DNA from: JAGDMS01 sp050015455
GTDB lineage: Bacteria; Desulfobacterota; Binatia; HRBIN30
Assembly: GCA_050015455.1 (NCBI GenBank)
Contig: JBEKBJ010000165.1
Span: 1 to 8,396 of the forward strand
Length of the DNA: 8,396 nucleotides
Reading direction: 5' to 3'
Made by a program: the position numbers and the translations under genes
Shown here: positions 6,071 through 8,396 of the stretch, piece by piece
Position numbering within the stretch: position 1 is the first letter of the stretch
Layout of the letters: every line of letters begins with the position of its first letter
The notes under the pieces: model-generated
What the model was told of the DNA's origin: nothing
What the model saw: the letters and a program-made list of their open reading frames with translations, nothing else
Database searches by the model: none

Positions 6071-6136
6071 TCACCTTGGCATGCAACACTTCTTGTAGCG
6101 CCGCCCGCTGCCGCAGGGGCAGGGCGACGCAGCGTC
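6071..6136 (-). pseudogene. Remnant of a second SEC-C gene (C-terminal tail only)
   Basis: Read on the minus strand, this stretch encodes DAASP followed by CPCGSGRRYKKCCMPR and a TGA stop at 6073-6071. It matches the end of the intact SEC-C gene, except Pro for Gln near the C-terminus and Ala for Pro before the motif. The frame stays open for a while upstream with an unrelated-looking linker, but no body of the 570-residue protein is present; that space is taken by the nucleotidyltransferase gene on the other strand. All four cysteines survive. It marks the edge of an earlier HAD plus SEC-C block that was cut off here. Confidence 0.75.
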
Positions 6137-6161
6137 GACCGACCAAGGGACCTGAGGGTGC

Positions 6162-6190
6162 TTGACGCTTCCGGGCTGCGACCGTACGGT
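6162..6190 (+). promoter_or_regulatory. Candidate promoter for the nucleotidyltransferase/ATP-grasp unit
   Basis: TTGACG (6162-6167) and TACGGT (6185-6190) are 17 bp apart. The -10-like box ends only 9 bp before the ATG at 6200, which would give a very short or absent leader. The -35 is good and the -10 weak. It lies just beyond the right end of repeat copy 3. Confidence 0.25.
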
Positions 6191-6199
6191 ACCACCGCG

Positions 6200-7279
6200 A
6201 TGGCCACCCCAGCGGCAGAGGACATCCGACTTCTCGTCCGCCTGGCCCAAGGGGACTTCGCAGATGCCGAGCGCTGTTTGCGCAGCCGCTCCGCCTCGCT
6301 CGACGAGCTCGCGGAGACAGCCTCAGCACATGGCCTCTCGGTGGTGCTGCTCCGGGCGCTGGAGGGCTCACCGCTGCGTGCGGCGTTGTCGAGCCCGTGC
6401 ATCCAGGCGCTCGAGGACCGTCGCCGTCGCCAGGAGACACGGTCGCAGATCCTCCTCGAGGCATTGGCGAGCCTCGCCGAGCGATTCGCGTCCTCCGGTC
6501 AGCCCTTTGTGCTGCTCAAGGGGCCCTATCTCGCGGCCCGCTTCTACGGCGACGTGCGAGGGCGCGAGTTCGTCGACCTCGATCTCCTGGTCCCGCGTGC
6601 GGACCGGGGGCGTGCCTTACGCCTGCTGGCAGCGGCCGGCTACCGCCGCCGATCGCGCTCGCTCTTCGGCTCGGGGCTCACCAGCTTCTTCGTGCACGGC
6701 TTCGATTTCGCCGCCGGCAACGCCTACGTCGACCTGCACTGGGACCTCTCCCGGCATCCGTCTATGCACCTCGATGAGCCGAAGGTCTGGGGGCAGCGAA
6801 GCTCCTACCCGGTCGATGGACGATCCTACGCTGTGCTCTCCGACGAGCATGAGGTACTGTTCGCAGCGCTCTCGCTGCTCCGCGACCTCGAGCGCGGGCG
6901 GCCGAAGATCAAGAACGTGGTCGACCTCATCCAAATCGTAGCCGCGACCGACGCCGAGATCGACTGGGAGGCGCTCCTGGAGAGCAGCCGTAGCGACGGC
7001 ACCTTCGGGCCGCTGGTGAACGTCCTCGGGCTCTGCCTCGATGTCGCCGACGCGCACGACCTGGCGCCGAGCCTCAGCGCCGCGCTCGCACGCCACGCCG
7101 ATCGCCGAGTGCGGGCACGTTGCACCGACTCGCCCCTGCGCTTCCGGCCGGCCCGCTTCGGTCTTGGCAACAAGCTCTGGTCGGCGCGAGTCCACGATAC
7201 AACGCTGGCCGCCTGGCTTCTGTGGTGGGCAACCTCCCTGCCATTTCGCGTGGCTGTACACCGATGGCGCCGCCCCTAG
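6200..7279 (+). CDS. Nucleotidyltransferase-fold protein (PF14907, NTP_transf_5-like)
   Basis: This 359-residue protein has the signature of the PF14907 nucleotidyltransferase group. LLKGPYLAARFYGD (105-118) is followed by R122 and then FVDLDLLVP (124-132) with the paired acids D126 and D128. VDLHWDLS (177-184) supplies the third metal-binding acid, D178. The N-terminal 100 residues are helical and the C-terminal part (about 215-359) is a mostly helical region ending in a Trp-rich segment. Proteins of this family sit in exopolysaccharide/exosortase and lasso-peptide clusters and are thought to transfer a nucleotide or phosphate-linked group; the acceptor is not known. I start at ATG 6200 because the in-frame ATG at 6053 lies inside HAD copy 3 and the SEC-C remnant. 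No strong Shine-Dalgarno is visible. It overlaps the start of the ATP-grasp gene by 16 bp, implying co-expression. Confidence 0.78.
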   Translation: MATPAAEDIRLLVRLAQGDFADAERCLRSRSASLDELAETASAHGLSVVLLRALEGSPLRAALSSPCIQALEDRRRRQETRSQILLEALASLAERFASSGQPFVLLKGPYLAARFYGDVRGREFVDLDLLVPRADRGRALRLLAAAGYRRRSRSLFGSGLTSFFVHGFDFAAGNAYVDLHWDLSRHPSMHLDEPKVWGQRSSYPVDGRSYAVLSDEHEVLFAALSLLRDLERGRPKIKNVVDLIQIVAATDAEIDWEALLESSRSDGTFGPLVNVLGLCLDVADAHDLAPSLSAALARHADRRVRARCTDSPLRFRPARFGLGNKLWSARVHDTTLAAWLLWWATSLPFRVAVHRWRRP

Positions 7280-8238
7280 ATAGTTCGAACCCATCGCCCC
7301 CGTGCCGCGTTCCGACCGAAGCGACACCGAGCGAGTCACCAGCGAGCGCTCTCGGCGAACCTGGAGCTGGGGCCCAGCCCCGCCTGTTCTCTGAACGCAT
7401 CCGGATGAGACAACGGGTGTGGTGGGCCAAACCCAACAAGTGGCGCAACCGGGAAAGCTATCGACACCTCTTCCATCGGTTCAAGGAGACTCACGCCCTG
7501 CGCAGCAAAGACGATCCGGAACACAAATGGCGCTGTTGTGGACTCTGGCAACGCGCCTTGAACAACAAATGGAATGCGCGGGAGTTTGCCCAGCGGTACG
7601 GCTACCGTGTTCCAGCGCTCTACTGGTACGGCAGGCGTGCCGGACGCTTGCGGCTCGATTCGCTCCCCACGCACTTCGTCATCCGCCCAGCTTGGGGGAC
7701 GGCGAGAAAAGGCGTGTACGTGTTGGCGCATTACCGTGATCTCCTGCACGATCGCGTGTACTCCAAGGAAGAGCTGCGGGCGCAGGTGCGGCGAGATCAG
7801 GGACGGATCTCCCGGTTCCCAATCCTCGTGGAAGAGTTCGTCAAGACTGAAAGCGGGGACTACGCGCTACCGATCGAATACAAGTGCTATGCCTTTGGGG
7901 CGACGGTCGGAGCGATTCAGGTTGTTCAACGAGCCGGACGTCAGGCACGGCATAGATTCTACACAGCCTCATGGGACCCGTTTGCGGACCAGATGAGCAC
8001 GCACAATCCTCCAGCTGAGTACATCGATCCGCCGCGGTGCCTCGAGGAGATACTGGCGTGCGCGAGAACGCTGGGGAGCGCATACGGCACGTTTGTCCGA
8101 GTAGATTGCTACGCAACGGACCGGGGATGCGTGTTCGGAGAGTTCTCCTCGACACCTACGAATGGTCTAGACTTCACCGCCTTCGCAGACAAGTACTTTG
8201 GGGAACTGTGGAATGCCACATTTCCAGATCCCCCTTGA
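7264..8238 (+). CDS. ATP-grasp ligase, TupA/amidoligase-like
   Basis: This 324-residue protein (from ATG 7264) has ATP-grasp features in order. FVIRPAWGTARKGVYVL (138-154) is the nucleotide-binding loop, with R141 where Lys is usual. ILVEEFV (187-193) contains the hinge acids, and IEYKCYAFG (204-212) is followed by RFYTASWDPF (231-240). RVDCYATDRGCVFGEFSSTP (279-298) carries metal ligands D281 and E293. Relatives such as TupA join an amino acid or acid to an amine with ATP, as in teichuronopeptide or capsule side chains. The 5' end is uncertain. ATG 7264 overlaps the upstream gene by 16 bp, but residues 10-45 are Pro/Ser-rich and low-complexity; ATG 7405 would give 277 residues and still keep the whole domain. 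Neither start has a clear ribosome site. The pairing with a PF14907 protein suggests a shared envelope or peptide modification, by inference. Confidence 0.68.
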   Translation: MAPPLDSSNPSPPCRVPTEATPSESPASALGEPGAGAQPRLFSERIRMRQRVWWAKPNKWRNRESYRHLFHRFKETHALRSKDDPEHKWRCCGLWQRALNNKWNAREFAQRYGYRVPALYWYGRRAGRLRLDSLPTHFVIRPAWGTARKGVYVLAHYRDLLHDRVYSKEELRAQVRRDQGRISRFPILVEEFVKTESGDYALPIEYKCYAFGATVGAIQVVQRAGRQARHRFYTASWDPFADQMSTHNPPAEYIDPPRCLEEILACARTLGSAYGTFVRVDCYATDRGCVFGEFSSTPTNGLDFTAFADKYFGELWNATFPDPP

Positions 8239-8281
8239 CCCCAATGCCAGTCAGTTAAGGACCGTACGAGGATAGCAGGCA

Positions 8282-8319
8282 CCCTTCGAGTTACCATGTG
8301 TCCCGTGGGTAGCGAAGGG
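8282..8319 (+). other. Stem-loop downstream of the ATP-grasp gene
   Basis: CCCTTCG (8282-8288) pairs perfectly with CGAAGGG (8313-8319), and TACC (8292-8295) with GGTA (8308-8311), around a 12-nt loop. No T-run follows, so it is not a standard intrinsic terminator. Its 3' arm overlaps the purine-rich AAGGGAG (8315-8321), which would serve as ribosome site for the ATG at 8326, so the stem could hide that site. Confidence 0.5.
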
Positions 8320-8325
8320 AGCGAG

Positions 8326-8396
8326 ATGAAAACCTGGGGAGCCTCCCCCGGTGCGCGTGGTACACAGCAGTGTCCACAAAGCTGCATGATATGCAG
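8326..8396 (+). other. Structured right edge with a possible 5' gene fragment
   Basis: Three compact hairpins follow one another: GGGGA/TCCCC (8336-8340/8344-8348); GTGG plus ACAC (8357-8360, 8362-8365) with GTGT plus CCAC (8370-8377), with one bulged T and an AGCA loop; and CTGCAT/ATGCAG (8382-8387/8391-8396). An ATG at 8326 opens a frame reading MKTWGASPGARGTQQC and onward to the window end without a stop, with AAGGGAG four bases upstream. A second open frame from 8313 contains AVSTKLHDMQ at its end. Which, if either, is coding cannot be decided with 71 bases. I see no gene in 8239-8325. Confidence 0.3.

Larger units (their letters stand above)
5386..6136 (+). repeat. HAD repeat unit, copy 3 (full)
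   Basis: This unit matches 2871-3622 over its whole length: the CGGCCGCT start, the box-like CACGACG, the leader, the complete HAD gene, the 7-bp gap and the tail of a convergent SEC-C gene. The encoded HAD proteins are 198/212 identical by my count. On the right, similarity runs to about 6136, after which the sequence leads into the nucleotidyltransferase gene. Confidence 0.82.

Noticed and set aside
7120..7263. Upstream extension of the ATP-grasp gene to ATG 7120
   Set aside because: This would overlap the nucleotidyltransferase by 160 bp, and the added residues are a frame-shifted reading of that gene with no domain content.
6617..7339. Minus-strand open frame opposite the nucleotidyltransferase
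   Set aside because: It is the antisense of a well-supported gene with intact LLKG, DLD and DLHW motifs, and has no motif of its own.
1..8396. CRISPR array, tRNA, rRNA, transposase or integrase gene
   Set aside because: I saw no regularly spaced repeats with variable spacers, no cloverleaf-like sequence with TTCGAATCC-type arms, no rRNA-like stretch, and no DDE, HUH, serine or tyrosine recombinase motif in any convincing frame.

Overview
This is a GC-rich bacterial window with strong G/C preference at third codon positions. Nothing in it fixes the taxon. A high-GC proteobacterium or similar environmental lineage is a reasonable guess, and no more than that. It reads as an accessory, rearranged region: no housekeeping genes, three copies of one small hydrolase gene, a toxin-antitoxin pair, gene remnants, and short hairpins at gene junctions.

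Layout, left to right: (1) a short palindrome-rich leader (51-114) before a 561-residue protein that joins a RecB/Cas4-like PD-(D/E)XK nuclease region to an RNase H-like DEDD exonuclease region (175-1860); (2) a 66-bp attC-like hairpin (1844-1909); (3) HAD-hydrolase copy 1, which loses its homology after residue 91 (1924-2295); (4) a type II toxin-antitoxin operon of the PF09720-type antitoxin / RelE-ParE toxin kind (2270-2811); (5) a second attC-like site whose first box overlaps the toxin stop codon (2806-2896); (6) full-length HAD copy 2 (2911-3549); (7) on the minus strand, a 570-residue uncharacterised protein with a C-terminal SEC-C zinc motif (3557-5269); (8) a third, weaker hairpin junction and full-length HAD copy 3 (5425-6063); (9) a minus-strand remnant carrying only the SEC-C tail (6071-6136); (10) a two-gene plus-strand unit, a PF14907-type nucleotidyltransferase (6200-7279) overlapped by an ATP-grasp/TupA-like ligase (7264-8238); (11) a strongly structured right edge with several hairpins and the possible start of another gene (8282-8396).

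The most striking point is the repeat architecture. Each HAD copy begins just after the 3' half of an attC-like hairpin, and each copy is followed by different cargo: the TA pair after copy 1, the SEC-C gene after copy 2, a SEC-C tail plus the nucleotidyltransferase/ATP-grasp pair after copy 3. The hairpin arms before the three copies differ in sequence, yet each still pairs with its own partner. This fits an integron-like cassette array, or a HAD-anchored exchange site, that has partly decayed. No integrase is visible here, so this is inference. The nucleotidyltransferase and ATP-grasp genes probably work together on a cell-envelope or peptide modification. The nuclease and TA pair are typical passengers of mobile or defence-rich regions.
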